A stretch of DNA of 64,000 nt from Lycocorax pyrrhopterus obiensis. Taxonomy: Eukaryota; Chordata; Aves; Passeriformes; Paradisaeidae. Below are positions 22,881 to 34,559 of this stretch, piece after piece. The stretch spans positions 8,430,163 to 8,494,162 of the forward strand of contig JACSVZ010000011.1 in the NCBI GenBank assembly GCA_014706295.1, written 5' to 3'. Both the position numbers and the translations under genes were made by a program. The notes under the pieces were generated by a model. That model saw nothing but the letters and a program-made list of their open reading frames with translations. It was not told the DNA's origin and made no database searches. Position 1 is the first letter of the stretch, and the number at the start of each line of letters is the position of its first letter.

Positions 22881-24178
22881 GAACCCAACTCAATATAAAA
22901 TGAAGAGACCATCAGCAGAGGGAAATAGAGATCACTTTGCAGAAACCATAATTCGACCTTTTGCATTCTAAGGAAAACTTAATACCAGCAGTTCTTAATC
23001 TGTATCTACAGAATTGCACAAACCAGCAAAACTTGCCACTTTCTAAGTGCATATATTTTCAGTTAAGGACTCTTACTGCAAGTAGTAACGGGACTTCATA
23101 CCACGTGGGACCTCAGTGTTTGGTTATAATATCAAAACCTCCCAAAGCTTTCTGCCTGGGACTTCTAGATAGCTAATGGTCTTGCACAGTATTTAAGGAC
23201 AAGGAGAAGCAGCAGGCACTGTGATGGATACAGATACTCCCTTATATCACCTTAGTACCATAAATTACTTCTCAGTAACTTTTCCTCATTAGTAATTTTG
23301 AATAGCAAAACTTCAGCAATATTGCAACTACAGCATGGAGTGATGATAAGACAGATAAGGGGTAGGGCATTCATGGGTCTACATTTCAACTTCTTTAGCA
23401 TTTGTTTGCTACAGAGTACTTGTTTTTTAACATACAGATAACAATTTTTAACATATTGATTTAATATATTGAATTAAAGAACTTGTAAATTCTGTGATGG
23501 TAAGTAAAAACTTCTTGAATTTGAGGTGCTACAGAAACTAACTGTACCTTTACCCACTGTATTTCTTTTAAACATTAGGAATGTGAAATCTAGTCTTCTA
23601 TTGTCCTTTGATTTGTTAAGGTGTTACTAAACAGTGTTGCTAAAATTGAAACAATTTCTATTTTTTTGTCTTAGACTGCAAATACCAAGATTTTATAGAG
23701 TAATTTTTGAAACCAGTTATGCTGAAGATATTTTTGCCATACATTTGGTATGTCTTCTTGAGCCAAACAAGTTTGGAAGTGTTAACATTTATCTTTGTAA
23801 TACAATACACTAACATAGTGTTTTATCCCCTCAGTGTCTATTTAATTTATTTTAGTGAAATTGTACATAGATCTATGCTGTAGCCAAAGAATATTGTATT
23901 GCTTGGCTGTCGTTTGTTATATTTCCAACAAAAACAAATTATATTCTGTCATTTGAATGAAATGACAAAATCTGTAGCCAACTTGTATTGTTTATTTGTT
24001 CTTTGTAATGTTAGCCCTAAATGGATAAGGAATATACAGTTTCTGAAAATTTGTACGGTTTAGGAGGTAACCTTTTATGCCTTTATTTGAGATACTTCTG
24101 TAGCTAGGAAAAACATTCTTGGCTTTTTGGTACTCAAACTTGCATAGTAGATCTTGCCTTTCTGTATGTGTTGCTAAG
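22881..24178. other. Non-coding unique sequence
   Basis: Very AT-rich. A 13-base imperfect tandem pair (AACATATTGATTT then AATATATTGAATT) spans 23450-23475. The texture of 23400-24100 resembles a vertebrate 3' untranslated region, but there is no open frame upstream to which it could belong. Confidence 0.55.
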
Positions 24179-24257
24179 CTTTCTCCTTTTCCTTTTCCCT
24201 TCTTTTTCTCCATTTCTTTTCTTTCTGTTTTTTTCTTCTCCCCTCCTGTTCTTCTGA
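24179..24257. repeat. Polypyrimidine tract
   Basis: About 79 bases of C/T with only a few purine interruptions. On the minus strand it is a polypurine run, which makes the overlapping frames at 23992-24518 read as Lys/Glu/Arg-rich, so these are composition artefacts. Long homopurine-homopyrimidine tracts can form triplex (H-DNA) structures; that is general knowledge, not shown here. Confidence 0.75.
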
Positions 24258-24465
24258 GATCCTGAGTAAATAGTGCCAGCAAACATGCAGTGCAAAATTG
24301 TTGTATAAACATTGTCTAACGTGCCAATCAAAATCCACCACAGGAAAAGTAAATCTGATATAGTTGTCTTCAGATCCACAGATTTTGGGTCTGCCAGGTT
24401 TGGCAGATTTGTATTGGAGAAGTCTACCATTTTGCAACTGCTGAACTAAGCTGCAAGAAAAAAAC

Positions 24466-24483
24466 GGGGGGGGGGGGGGGGGG
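24466..24483 (+). repeat. 18-base poly-G run
   Basis: An uninterrupted run of 18 G directly after GAAAAAAAC. It is able to form a G-quadruplex by itself. Exact length is doubtful because homopolymers of this kind are hard to sequence. Confidence 0.8.
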
Positions 24484-25499
24484 ATGCCTAATTTGTGTGT
24501 ATACAAAGGACCTAGCAAGGTTTTATTCCAACCTCAGTGTCTGAAATATTACCAATTGCACCTTTCAACTCTGAAATGTTGCACCATTCTGATTTCACAT
24601 GTCCATTCAGAACAGAGTGGCCATTCTCTGCTCAGTGACTGATTTAAACATTATCTGGGCTAAGTCTCAATCTAAGTCAGCCACTAACTCCGCTATGGTG
24701 GGAGCCTCTCCCTTAGTTATGAAGATCCACCCATAGAAGGGTCACTCTCAGAATTTTGACTTTATCTGTTCTTTGTACTTTACATTTCCTCCCATGAAAA
24801 GGCTTTCATTTGCCTCTACCCTGACATGTTTTTAAATGACTTTGATAAATCTCTCTTTAAATTTCTTCTGGCATAAAGTTTTTTAATCTTGTAAAAACTC
24901 TTAGAAGTTCTTGCTGTGCTAGTTTTAAAATGGTTCTGACTTGGTTGCAAAAGTATTATACACTATACTGAACAAAAGTAGATAATATAAGTATAATAGA
25001 AATACCCAAAAATAATAAATGATGCCAAAGTATTGAGGGATAAATAAGACATAGGTGTTCTTCTTTAGCCATTTTAATATTACGAACAATCCTTAATTGG
25101 CAAGTGGAAAATTCCATGAGCTATTACATTAACCAAACACATTGGAGGACAGTTTGTGCAATTCCCATTCAATTATTCTATAAGTGACAATTTGTAGTAA
25201 CAGAGCTACAACTTTGTAGTAAAGTTGCAGTCAAAACATGCATTTCCCATGTGAGTAATCAGTACAGAAAAATTAGTAAGGTAAGCTACTTAATTCCTTT
25301 TTTATATACGGTTATTTGTAGCTGGAAATTGTGTGGCCTAATTGACGTGAAAAAACAGTTTTACATATGGAAGGGATGATATTTTTTTAATGAAATGATT
25401 CATAACTTCTAGTAATTCATAGCTAAATGGGTTCACCGTGGCTTTCAAAAACATGTGTAATTTAATTTTGATTCATAATGAATGCATACAATCCTTTAA
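24484..25499. other. Non-coding unique sequence
   Basis: AT-rich unique DNA. No repeat, coding region or RNA gene was recognised. Confidence 0.6.
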
Positions 25500-25800
25500 A
25501 AGGGGAAACTGTTTTTGTCATCCAGGAATACACCCATCTCCAGCCCAGTGCAAAATAACAGAGTTGGTGAATGAATAGAAAGCAGCATCATCTTTGCCAT
25601 CATAAGGTCACTTTTTGGTGAATTGCAATTGTAATTTGAAATGTTGGGAAGACAACAGGCAGCGTCGTGCCTTGTCATCTCTAGCGACCCATTGGCAGCT
25701 GCCTGATGTCAGTACTGTGTGGAGCAAAGTGTGCCTGAAACACTGACTAGATGCTTCCATCTCCACATCCCAGCGTTGTGCAGTGCCCCAGCTGGAGGTC
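25500..25800. promoter_or_regulatory. Enhancer-like non-coding block (candidate)
   Basis: Non-repetitive sequence with a run of motif-like segments around 25590-25720: AGCAGCATCATCTTTGCC, AAGGTCACTTT (25603-25615 region, an AGGTCA nuclear-receptor half site), GAATTGCAATTGTAATTTG (a palindromic-type TTGCAA/CAATTG core) and TTGGCAGCTGCC (25693-25704, an E-box within a near palindrome). The 60-codon minus frame across it shows no family resemblance. Inference from texture only. Confidence 0.25.
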
Positions 25801-25979
25801 AGATGTGGGTTAATTTTCAGACCAATGGTAAGATGAGGGAATGAAGCATCAGAAACACTTTATACATTAAGTACATGGGCTGTCCTGCATACCTCATAAA
25901 ATCATGAAGAAAATTAAACTATATCAGTACAGCACCTTGTGTTTGCACTTTGGGTTCCACTAGTAGGGCATATGCAGAA

Positions 25980-26900
25980 AAAAAAAATGTAATGTTTAGT
26001 CTTCTTTTACTTGTTACTTAATTTTGCATGCAAATGTACAATGCAATACAGCAAATATTAAATATATATACTAAACCACATGAATTCAAACTCCCATTTA
26101 TTTTATCAATTGCTTAAGCTCATTTGATCATAAGGGACAGGGAGACCAAACAGCTATAAAAGAGCTCCATTTTCTATCAACTGAACCAAATCCTCCTTTG
26201 ATCTGTTAATCCCAAGTTTATAAGGTTAGGAGATAAGCAAGCGTAACTAAATTCCTTTTTCTTTTTGTCCACCTAATAGTCTATGAAGCAAAGCAAACAT
26301 AATAAGCTTCTTTGCTGCTTTTCAGCCTCCTCTTGCTGAATAATTCAAAAAGTGCATTACAGGTTTTATGAGTACAACTGTACACACAAGCAATGTTCCA
26401 TGATTTTTTGCATGCCTCAAATTTGCATAGATTATATTTTTATTTTGCATTTCTGACACAGAAGCTGCCTGCCTACTCGTTCTTGGCTTTTTATTAGGTC
26501 TTTGATGCTTGCTGGAGGAGAAGGCCTCTTTTGTCTCTGATAGCCTTAAGGCAGATCTAGGTTAGCAAGAAAGCCAGAGGTTTCAGGCTTGTTAAATGTC
26601 ACAGTAATGGCTGTCTTTACGCATTGAAATACCAGCCTTCTTCTTTATAGGAAAATGAATCACATTACCACCAAGGGAAGGAAAGCCTTTGTTGGAGGAG
26701 ACTGCTAGTCTGCTGCTTAAGAAGGGGATTTAATTTTCCCCTCCAGGCTTTTTGGCCAGCCCACTACAGTTGCCCTTGTGGAACTCTGATATCATAGCAT
26801 GTGAAGGATAGCAAACAAGAAAGAGCAATTAGCCATTAATCATACTCATTTTGCATTGGATGGACAGACTATTTAAAATACTCTGTGTATTCAGTACATG
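25980..26900. promoter_or_regulatory. Longest enhancer-like non-coding stretch (candidate)
   Basis: About 900 bases of unique DNA with many motif-like segments. They include a 12-base palindrome TTTGCATGCAAA (26023-26034) overlapping the octamer ATGCAAAT, CCTTTGATCTG (26194-26204, TCF/LEF-like), GTTAATCCC (26205-26213, bicoid-class homeodomain), AAATTTGCATAG near 26420, and GCAATTAGCCATTAATC (26826-26842, paired homeodomain cores). No frame of note crosses it. This is what a developmental enhancer in a gene desert often looks like, but conservation is untested. Confidence 0.25.
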
Positions 26901-28204
26901 AGCAAGAATAGCCTGTGTGGACAAACCATGAATACATAGGGTTTTATTCCTGCATTTTGGCAAAGCATTTCTTGTTTAATTCTTATTCAGTGTCACTGAG
27001 CTGGTGTTATGTATAGTATTTTTTATTAAACCATTCTCATAAGTTTTAGTGAGCAGAGAACTGAATTTAAGATTTACATTGCCTACAAAGAGCTTGTTTT
27101 TAATTTCTAATAAATTGGGTGGATTACTTTAAATGAAAATGTAAGAACTACATACTAATTCTGCAAACAGAAAAAAATTGTTCAATTTTTTATAATGTTT
27201 GATATTTATGGGTTTATCTGTTTCACAAAATAAAGAATAATTAAATTACTATGTTTTTGCATATATGTTTACATATTTTTCTAGATAAACTGTATGTAAT
27301 TACGTTAATATATAGGGAATGGAACTGTATTGAACTATATGAAAGTGTATATGTATTGAGTATTATGTCAAATGCTATTTTGAATTAAAGGAGGGTTTTA
27401 TTCATTAAATAACAGAATTAGCATGTGTGCTGGGGATGTGTTAGAAAAGATAAGTTTGTCAAGACCTTTTGCATTCAAGATCAGTTTGCTAAAAAAAAGA
27501 AAATACTATTGGTGGGCTGTGAATTGACCTGATAGCTTCTAGTTCCCAGGGCCTTTAAGTTCCTTGGACTGGTAGGTCTTGTGCTTCTATTCAAAACTGT
27601 TATTTTTATAAGAAATGAGGAAAGTAAGTTAGTTATTCTGCTTTTCCAGTCATATACCTTTGGCTGAATTTGGCATTGAAATGGAGTAGTTACTTTATCT
27701 GAAAATAGAAAGAAATAAAGCATCTGTTGTTTATCTAGCAAAACAGCTTCATTTGAATGCTGTCCCAGGTACTTTGACCCAAACAATATCCTTTGCCTTC
27801 TGAGCTGCTGCAGTGGGGTTTGACTCTTTGGACTGGATTTATGAACTTCCCTGAAATTCACCCTGTAGAGCTAAAAAAATTCTGATAAGAGATAAAAAGT
27901 ATCAGTGGTTGTATGTCCTATATCCTTATCAATTTGCATCCTCCTGCTTTCCAAAAACTGTCCAGAGCCTCTCTGCTTCTTTGTCACTGAGAAGAACGTG
28001 GTCTTCTCATGTTTCCACCTGTGTCAGGAAAGATGCTTCTGTATGACTCTTGTGTTCACATTTTCTTGGTGAGGAAAGCAAGAGATCGCAGTAGTATTTT
28101 CAATTATTAACAATGCTATTCCTTGACTTTCTCACACAAGAGGCATGCAATATCTGTCTTAATTGTTATAGATTTGACAGTCATAGGGTTAAGATTTTTG
28201 GGAT
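26901..28204. other. Non-coding unique sequence
   Basis: AT-rich. The 126-codon minus-strand frame at 27481-27861 has no recognisable domain and no splice-site setting, so it is not called as a gene. No repeats were recognised. Confidence 0.6.
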
Positions 28205-28330
28205 TCAGAGAATTACTTCCTGACTCTCCTACTGTGGTCCTGGGTGATCTTTGGCAAGTCAGTGTATTGGTTCCCTAATTTTTAAAAAAAGATTAACAAC
28301 TTCTTAATCTCTATGGCATGAAGTTTTTTA
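28205..28330 (+). mobile_element. Ancient CORE-SINE/MIR-like fragment
   Basis: The core GGTCCTGGGTGATCTTTGGC (28236-28255) followed by AAGTCAGTGTATTGGTTCCC fits the MIR/CORE-SINE 'CTGGGTGACCTTGGGCAAGTCACT..' segment, and the preceding TTCAGAGAATTACTTCCTGAC fits its 5' half. The downstream part is diverged and A-rich. Plus orientation. Confidence 0.6.
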
Positions 28331-31300
28331 GATATACCATGAAAGAAGTGGATTTAGGGAGACATTTAAGTGAATTTAAGTGGCAATGTTGTTTTTCACC
28401 TGAAAACTTTCATACTCTCAAACTGTTCTCCAAACACAAAGGCTAGAGTTTTGATAGAATAGAAAGCAGAAGTTTGGTCTATCTTAAGATGATTCCAAAA
28501 CCTTAGATTTTGAGGAAAATATCTACAGTCATGAAACTCTCAGAGACACGTTTGACATTATTTTTATTATTTTCATTCAGATTCCTTGTCCAAGAAACCA
28601 AATAACAGGTGAGTTGTCTCCTTTTAATGCCTTGGTCCTGTGAGCCATTTCAAAGGGAACGCCAGTTAATTTTTATGTGGTGTAGTAATTCCACATTGTC
28701 TTGGCTGTCCTGAATGAATAGAATTCAGTGTGTGCCTGCTGAGGTTTGGCACAATGTTGCTTGTTTCTCATTCGTATGAATGGCTGCACTTCCTGTGGCA
28801 GTGCTGGCTGTCAAACTAAACCTGAACTGGAACAGGCTGGAGCATGTCCTTGGGACAGGGCGAGGTCATGGCAAGTGTCTCCCTTCTCGGCTCTTTTGCA
28901 CTTGTGGTTTTTAAGTACCCACATCTTTTTATAGTAAGAGGAGCCTGCACTTGGATGATCCTGCCATGTTAGACATTGCTCCTGGCAACCCTACTGCTAG
29001 AAATGGCAAACCAACAGATGGCACACAGTGTTGGAAAATGGGGAAATGCCATGCTGGCAGAATCGCCATTTTGTTAAGTCGTCGTAGTGTCGTTTACCAA
29101 ATGTGTAACCCCTTTTGTATGGCTAACACAAATTGATGGACTTACTCCTTTCTTTCTTGTTAAAGTTTAAAATAGAAATAAGATCTTAAAATAACTCTGT
29201 AGATCATCTGTAAGTGGGTTTTCTGACCTTTTCTGACAATTACAGAATTTAGAGCTTACCTGAGAAATGTTGCTGCTTCAGTAGCTCAGGATTTTGGTTA
29301 ATTGATGTGAATTTGAATGCCTACTCGATCATAAAAAAATTATTTTTTTTAAGGGATATTTGGCCTATTGATTTTTAATTTTTTTTTAACGTACAACATT
29401 GATGCGTGTGGCTTTGAATGTTTCCTGATGGCACAGAAACATTTAGTGTCCAGTTCTTTGTTGTGCAATGCTCCATTCTGTGTGGATATTTTCTCTTTTT
29501 GATGGCTTTTTTTCTAGTCTGTTAGTAAGCAAGGAAATCCTTAAAATGTACATTTAATCAGGATATGTACCTGCTAAAGTCCTTGTAGTGTAGGAAATTT
29601 TACCTGCCATACTGTAAGACACTAATGCTACTTTAAATATTGCATGCTATTTATTTTAATTTTCTTTCATTTCAGAGTTAGAAAGCACTACTTTTCTCTA
29701 ATTTCTTTTACCTCGTATATTCACCACATAGCTATTTTTTTCTACCTGTAACATTCTTCAAAATTAACAAGTATCTTTCTTTCTCTCTTTGCTTAGCTAT
29801 TTTTTTAAAAAAAGATTTGTTTTCAGTTCTACATGAGGACAGATTGCTTGAGTTTCCTTTGATATACTACTGGTGCATATTGTAAATAAAGGTAGTAAAA
29901 GATTTAATTATTAGATTCTGCAGAATTTACTACTGTTATTTTGATTTGACCTTAACAGAGTAGTGTAAACTGTGGTGCAGATTTTGTTAGAAAGTGTAAG
30001 TAGTTTTCCAAGAAAGGTGAGACAGATATCTGTCGCTATTTCAGTACATGACTTTTAGTTCTATGTAAACCTGGCCAATGTGTGCGAGCTATCTGTAGTG
30101 AGTTACAGCCCTTTTTCAAAAAAGTTATCCCTCTGAAGATAGAATCTAGGAAGTGGAACAGAGGGAAAAGTCAGGGTGGAAATCGTGTTTAAAAACAGTA
30201 ATAGAGAAGGCATGAGAAGGTTGTCAGCGGGGCACAGTTACTATCTCAGTGCTAGAAATTACTGCAAAAGTTTAGCTGGAACAAAAAATCTCCAAATAAA
30301 GACTTTTTTCCCCAAAGAAATAAATAAAGTCTTCACAACGAACAGATTATTTCAAACAGATAAACTTATGGGATTGCCCCTCTGGAAAGGAAGTTTCTTG
30401 AAATCACACGTTGGTTTTGTTCCAGGGTATCATTCCTTTCTCCATCCTATGTTTTAAAATGAGATAAAGACTCGTTACTCACTTTGAGATAGGGAATGCA
30501 CTGAAAATGGCTTTAGAAGACAGTGTCAACTATTTTTTAGTTTTGTTAGCTTTCTGTTCATTTTTTTAAAATATTGGTGGGGGGAAAATGTTGACCCAGA
30601 TTTACAGATAATTTTGAAGAACACTCCAGCCTACCAAAAACAAATGTGTGAAGTTTTTTTGTGATTTCCGCTTCATAGTTCCAGATCTGTTAAAAAAATA
30701 CTGTTTTTGTATAAGGTTTGGACAGTGAGATGGGAGGTGGATTATTTGAGGAAATGTTTTCTTATCACTAAAATGCACAGTAGTAAGTGATAGTACGTAT
30801 AGGAAAAAAATTATTAGCTAGTTAGAAGTTAATAGCTGTATCAGCCTCTAATCATGCAGCTACAAAAGGTGTAATATCAGCTCCCAAATACTCACATGGA
30901 GCAGTTCTTTTTAGAACACTAAGCTTGTTAAGTAAACCTGTCTTATAATAGTAGCCCTGAGATAATGATGGTATTAAGGTGATCCAAAATCTGTTTAAGA
31001 CAACAAAAGAGCCTCCTGGAACAGGATCGGCAATCATAAAGTACAAGCGAAACACAGTGAAATAAACTGTCCTTGCATAGAATTTATTGAATTAAAAACA
31101 AAAAAAAACAGCAAAGGGAAAACCAATTGTCATACTTGTTCATTCTGAGTATGGCAGAAAACTAAGCCTAGTGTTGAAAAAAACACAAAAATAAGTAGTG
31201 TTTATTTTATTTGCTTTCAATTCAAACTTAGGCAACAGCTATCTAACAGGGAATTGAAATAATAACAAATAATAACGTGAAAGGATATTGTGAATTATTT

Positions 31301-32640
31301 TTCTGTAAGAGTTTTTGCTGAATATTAGTTGTTTGCATGAAAGTGTACAGCCCTTCACCTACTCTGAAAAACTGCTCATCTATAGCAATTGCATGTAATT
31401 GAAGAATATGGGTGCTGAATAGCTGTCATGTTATTTAATTTGGACGATGAAAAAGATCCAGACATTTAGCTTTTAGAGTAGAGAACAAAATATCAATAGT
31501 TGCTGTGAAATGCTGTAGGGTGCATCAGGTTTGGGGCTTGCTGATTCTGACCACGTATTTTTTAATAATGTATCCCCACATTCTCATACTGAAGAATAAG
31601 GAGTGATATTTAAAGCAGCATTCAAATAGTTGATACTTGTAATATAGTAGAAAATATCTGGTTAAAACGAGCTTCAAATCTGGTGCGGATCACAAAGCAG
31701 AAAATCTGATATCTGCAATATGTCCCACATACAGAGAGACATGAATGTCTCTCTAAATATCAGATGACCTATTTTAAGCATGCTTTATTTCCATAGTTTA
31801 GATAACAGTCTTGGGATGCTCTTATGCAGTTGGATTGTTGTGCTTGAACCTAAGAATGCCAACAAAGCTCTATAAAAACAAAAAGACTTTACAAATGCTG
31901 TGCATGGTATATATAGTACGCTCATATTTCTTACTTATATGATTTCAACGTTAAGGCTAAAATTCATATTCATGCCTAGAAAAACTGAATTTGGGATCTT
32001 CAACACAACGAGCTTTGTTGTTGTGTTTTTTTTTTTTAAACTTTCTGTCCACCTCTTTCAGCTTCTGCACAATTTGACTGATAAATGTGCACTGACTTTG
32101 TCTCTAGTGAATCTACTGTCTCCTTATCTTCCCTCTCTTTTACACTTATCATCTTTACAGCTGTATGAGGTATGGTGAGTTGTACTTGGATGGAGTGAAG
32201 AAACAGTGAGACCTCAGTGCCAAAGACACACAGGACATCTGTGACAGAAGGGTGAAAACACTTCCAAAACACCATGCCTTGCTTATGAGAATGTCTCTCT
32301 TCCCCTTTGTAAGAGGATTTTTTACTCTTTCTAAATCAAGTGGTGAGGACCAAGTGGATATTACGGAGTATTTTCCTATAAACAGTCAAGTTCAAGCTCA
32401 GCTTTGCCTTGTTCAGAAACTAGAAAAGATTCATCTTTGTCTCACAGGAGGTCCCTGCAGTGGACGAACCTTTGGGAGCTCAGTGTATTAGTGATGCCAT
32501 AATGATTTTTGTCTTTGCTTTTGTACCCCTGTTATACCTTTTTACAGCTTCTGTATTTTTAGTGCTTTAGCCTACATTCTTGGACTTGTTTGTCAAACTA
32601 GGAGACTCAACATTTTAGAAGCTTTGTAGTTAGGGAGCAA
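28331..32640. other. Non-coding unique sequence
   Basis: About 4.3 kb. The part at 28740-29130 is less AT-rich and holds two small plus frames (28746-28934, 28951-29136) with no family resemblance. Within it, CGCC, GTCGTCG and GTCGTT give a small CpG cluster at 29062-29093. T12 lies at 32026-32037. No mobile element or gene was recognised. Confidence 0.6.
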
Positions 32641-32948
32641 TGTGCCCCAGACCCCAAGGTCCTCTCCAGAACACATTTTGTAAACTAAGATAGAACCGTC
32701 CAGGGGAAGGTTCCTTGGGCAGGAGGGGCTCACTCAAGCCTCTCATTGGGGAATTTATGATAGATGTGCTAATTAGTAACACCTATAATGTTGTACCAGA
32801 TCTTTTTGGGTGTGCATTGCAGTGTGCATGGAGGTGCATTTGACCTGGACATGGTGCACCTAAGGATCCTTAAAATAAATACCAAGGTAAAATCCCTTTT
32901 TCCCTTCTAAACGTGTCTGACTCTTGATTTTAAGACCAGGAAAAGGCA
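32641..32948 (+). mobile_element. Solo endogenous retrovirus LTR (avian, ERVL-like)
   Basis: A 308-bp unit that begins TGTGCCCCAG and ends AAAAGGCA, so it has TG...CA retroviral termini. AATAAA at 32874-32879 would be the poly(A) signal, followed by a T/C-rich segment (CCCTTTTTCCCTTC) and GTGTCTGACTCTTGATTTTA, a 3' end I recall from bird ERV LTRs. GTGCA-type direct repeats occur at 32811-32860. There is no gag, pol or env-like sequence on either side and no second LTR in the window, so it is read as a solo LTR left by recombination. No convincing target-site duplication was seen. Family (ERVL versus ERVK) is uncertain. Confidence 0.7.
32874..32879 (+). promoter_or_regulatory. AATAAA poly(A) signal inside the LTR
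   Basis: The canonical hexamer lies 75 bases before the LTR's 3' end, where the R/U5 boundary signal is expected. Confidence 0.55.
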
Positions 32949-33280
32949 TCATTAGGGCCCATGCTGGCTACTAGTATTGAGGTGAAGAGGTGAGCAGGAG
33001 TGGGTATTTTCACTCTTCTTCCTGCAAAAATGCTGCAGGTAAAAGTAAGGAAGGAAATTTTCTCTGTGTCAAAAAAGGGAACCCCAGGAAATTCTTTGCT
33101 GAAATGAGTCAGGACTGTGAAGCACAAATACTCAGCCAAGCCCTTCCAGTGTACTTCCCACTGGATACAATCTGTTCAGATATGAGAGAGGCAACCTGGA
33201 AAGAGTTGTCCTTCAGCAGAACTGAAAGATATATTCCAAAAGGAACATAACCCCTTTGTGTACCTCCCTGCCCCTCCGTC
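32949..33280. other. Non-coding sequence downstream of the LTR
   Basis: The overlapping frames at 32930-33139 (minus) and 32990-33250 (plus) have no recognisable domain. Nothing else was seen. Confidence 0.55.
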
Positions 33281-33790
33281 TTCTCCTGCAGTATGCAAAT
33301 CCTTTTTTTCCCTCTTTTCTTGCACAGCTTGATTTATGATTGGTTCTTTCTTTCAGCGTAAATCAGTGTAGATAGATTTTTTTCTATTTATATTCGATAT
33401 CTATGCCTTTTCTCAAACATAGAGGGAAAACAATATAGTTCTGCCTGTAGGAGGTTGAATTTGTAAATATATATTACTTTGGAAATACAATGAGAGATAA
33501 TAAAATATTCAAAAAGCAGCCTGCTCTTGTGGGATATTATTCTGCACAGCCAGGGAGCAGATTAATGACACTACACAGGAAAAAAAAAATAAGATATGCA
33601 CAATAAAATATGGATTGGAGTAGCAATGTGGAAACTAAAATTCCAGTCCTGGCAGCCTGTGAAACATATGTGTTTTTACAAAGTTTATCAGCTTTAAATA
33701 ACAACACTTAAAAGCGGTCATTATTTAATTGGCAGATGTGGAATTTTATACCCCAGGCAGCTAACCACAAGTAAAAAGAATTGAAAAGGT
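33281..33790. promoter_or_regulatory. Enhancer-like non-coding block (candidate)
   Basis: It starts with an exact octamer ATGCAAAT (33293-33300, POU-factor site). It also contains CAGATTAATGACAC (33559-33572, homeodomain core), AGATATGCACAATAAAATATGG (33592-33613, shown here as two adjoining AT-rich cores), and GTCATTATTTAATTGGCAG (33718-33736). Non-repetitive with no frame. Texture-based inference only. Confidence 0.25.
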
Positions 33791-34539
33791 GTGAGTGGGA
33801 TCATCCTCCTGAATAAGAATTAGGGTTAGTAAGGATTGGTAAATCTTGGGCAAATTTTGAAGATGTATTTTTATTTTTTCAGAACTGTTCTGTGAAACAT
33901 ACTTCCAAGAGGTACCAAAAATATTGTAATATTTGTATTAATTTCTATTTCATTTTCTACTACAGAACCTAAGGGGCAATCTTTAAGTATCTTCAGGTAG
34001 AAGGAGGTAGGAGAGACATGTCAGAAGTGGTGCTATTTTGCTGGTCCCCAGCCATATGCCTGGGACATGGCACTACTCTGTGGTGAACCCATGGGTTCTA
34101 TCTGCCTGCTGGCTACTGACCCCTCGGACCGAGGCCACCTTACCTTGGAGCCATACAGGACAATGACAAATGTATTTTAAAGACATTTAAAGGAGTGTGT
34201 TGTTGTATCTTAAGTACTTGTGCAGTTGGGATGAAATTTGTCATAGAACTCCCCCTCCAGTCTTCAGCCTAATTTGCATTTTAACACTACGGGTGACAAG
34301 GGTTAACATTTGCCATAGTCTTTTGCACATGTGTGGGTTCTTTAGGCAGTTCTACTAGCACTACTTCTTGCTGACAGCCTCCTCAAAATTCAATGGCTTC
34401 GTTTGAAAACTCTCCTTCAAGACACTTTATTTTAGCTGATTTTCCCGCCTGAAATTTCAGTGGAAGTGGATGTGCTATTTTGGGAATAAGGGCAGAGAGA
34501 GATATAGCTCTGCACATAATGAAAAAATCATGATCCTGA
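33791..34539. other. Non-coding sequence containing an inverted-repeat cluster
   Basis: Unique DNA. The notable part is 34044-34134, where three inverted repeats follow one another (listed separately). No coding sequence was recognised. Confidence 0.55.
34044..34134. repeat. Cluster of three inverted repeats
   Basis: First: GTCCCCAG (34044-34051) against CTGGGAC (34060-34066), seven pairs with one bulged C. Second: a perfect 14-base palindrome GAACCCATGGGTTC (34085-34098). Third: CCTCGG (34122-34127) and CCGAGG (34129-34134) around a single A. All three fall within 91 bases. Function unknown; it might be part of an old element or a structured transcript. Confidence 0.6.
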
Positions 34540-34559
34540 CATTGAAACATGGATTGACT

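Noticed and set aside
24134..24518. Lys/Glu/Arg-rich minus frames
   Set aside because: They are produced by the polypurine tract and the G run.
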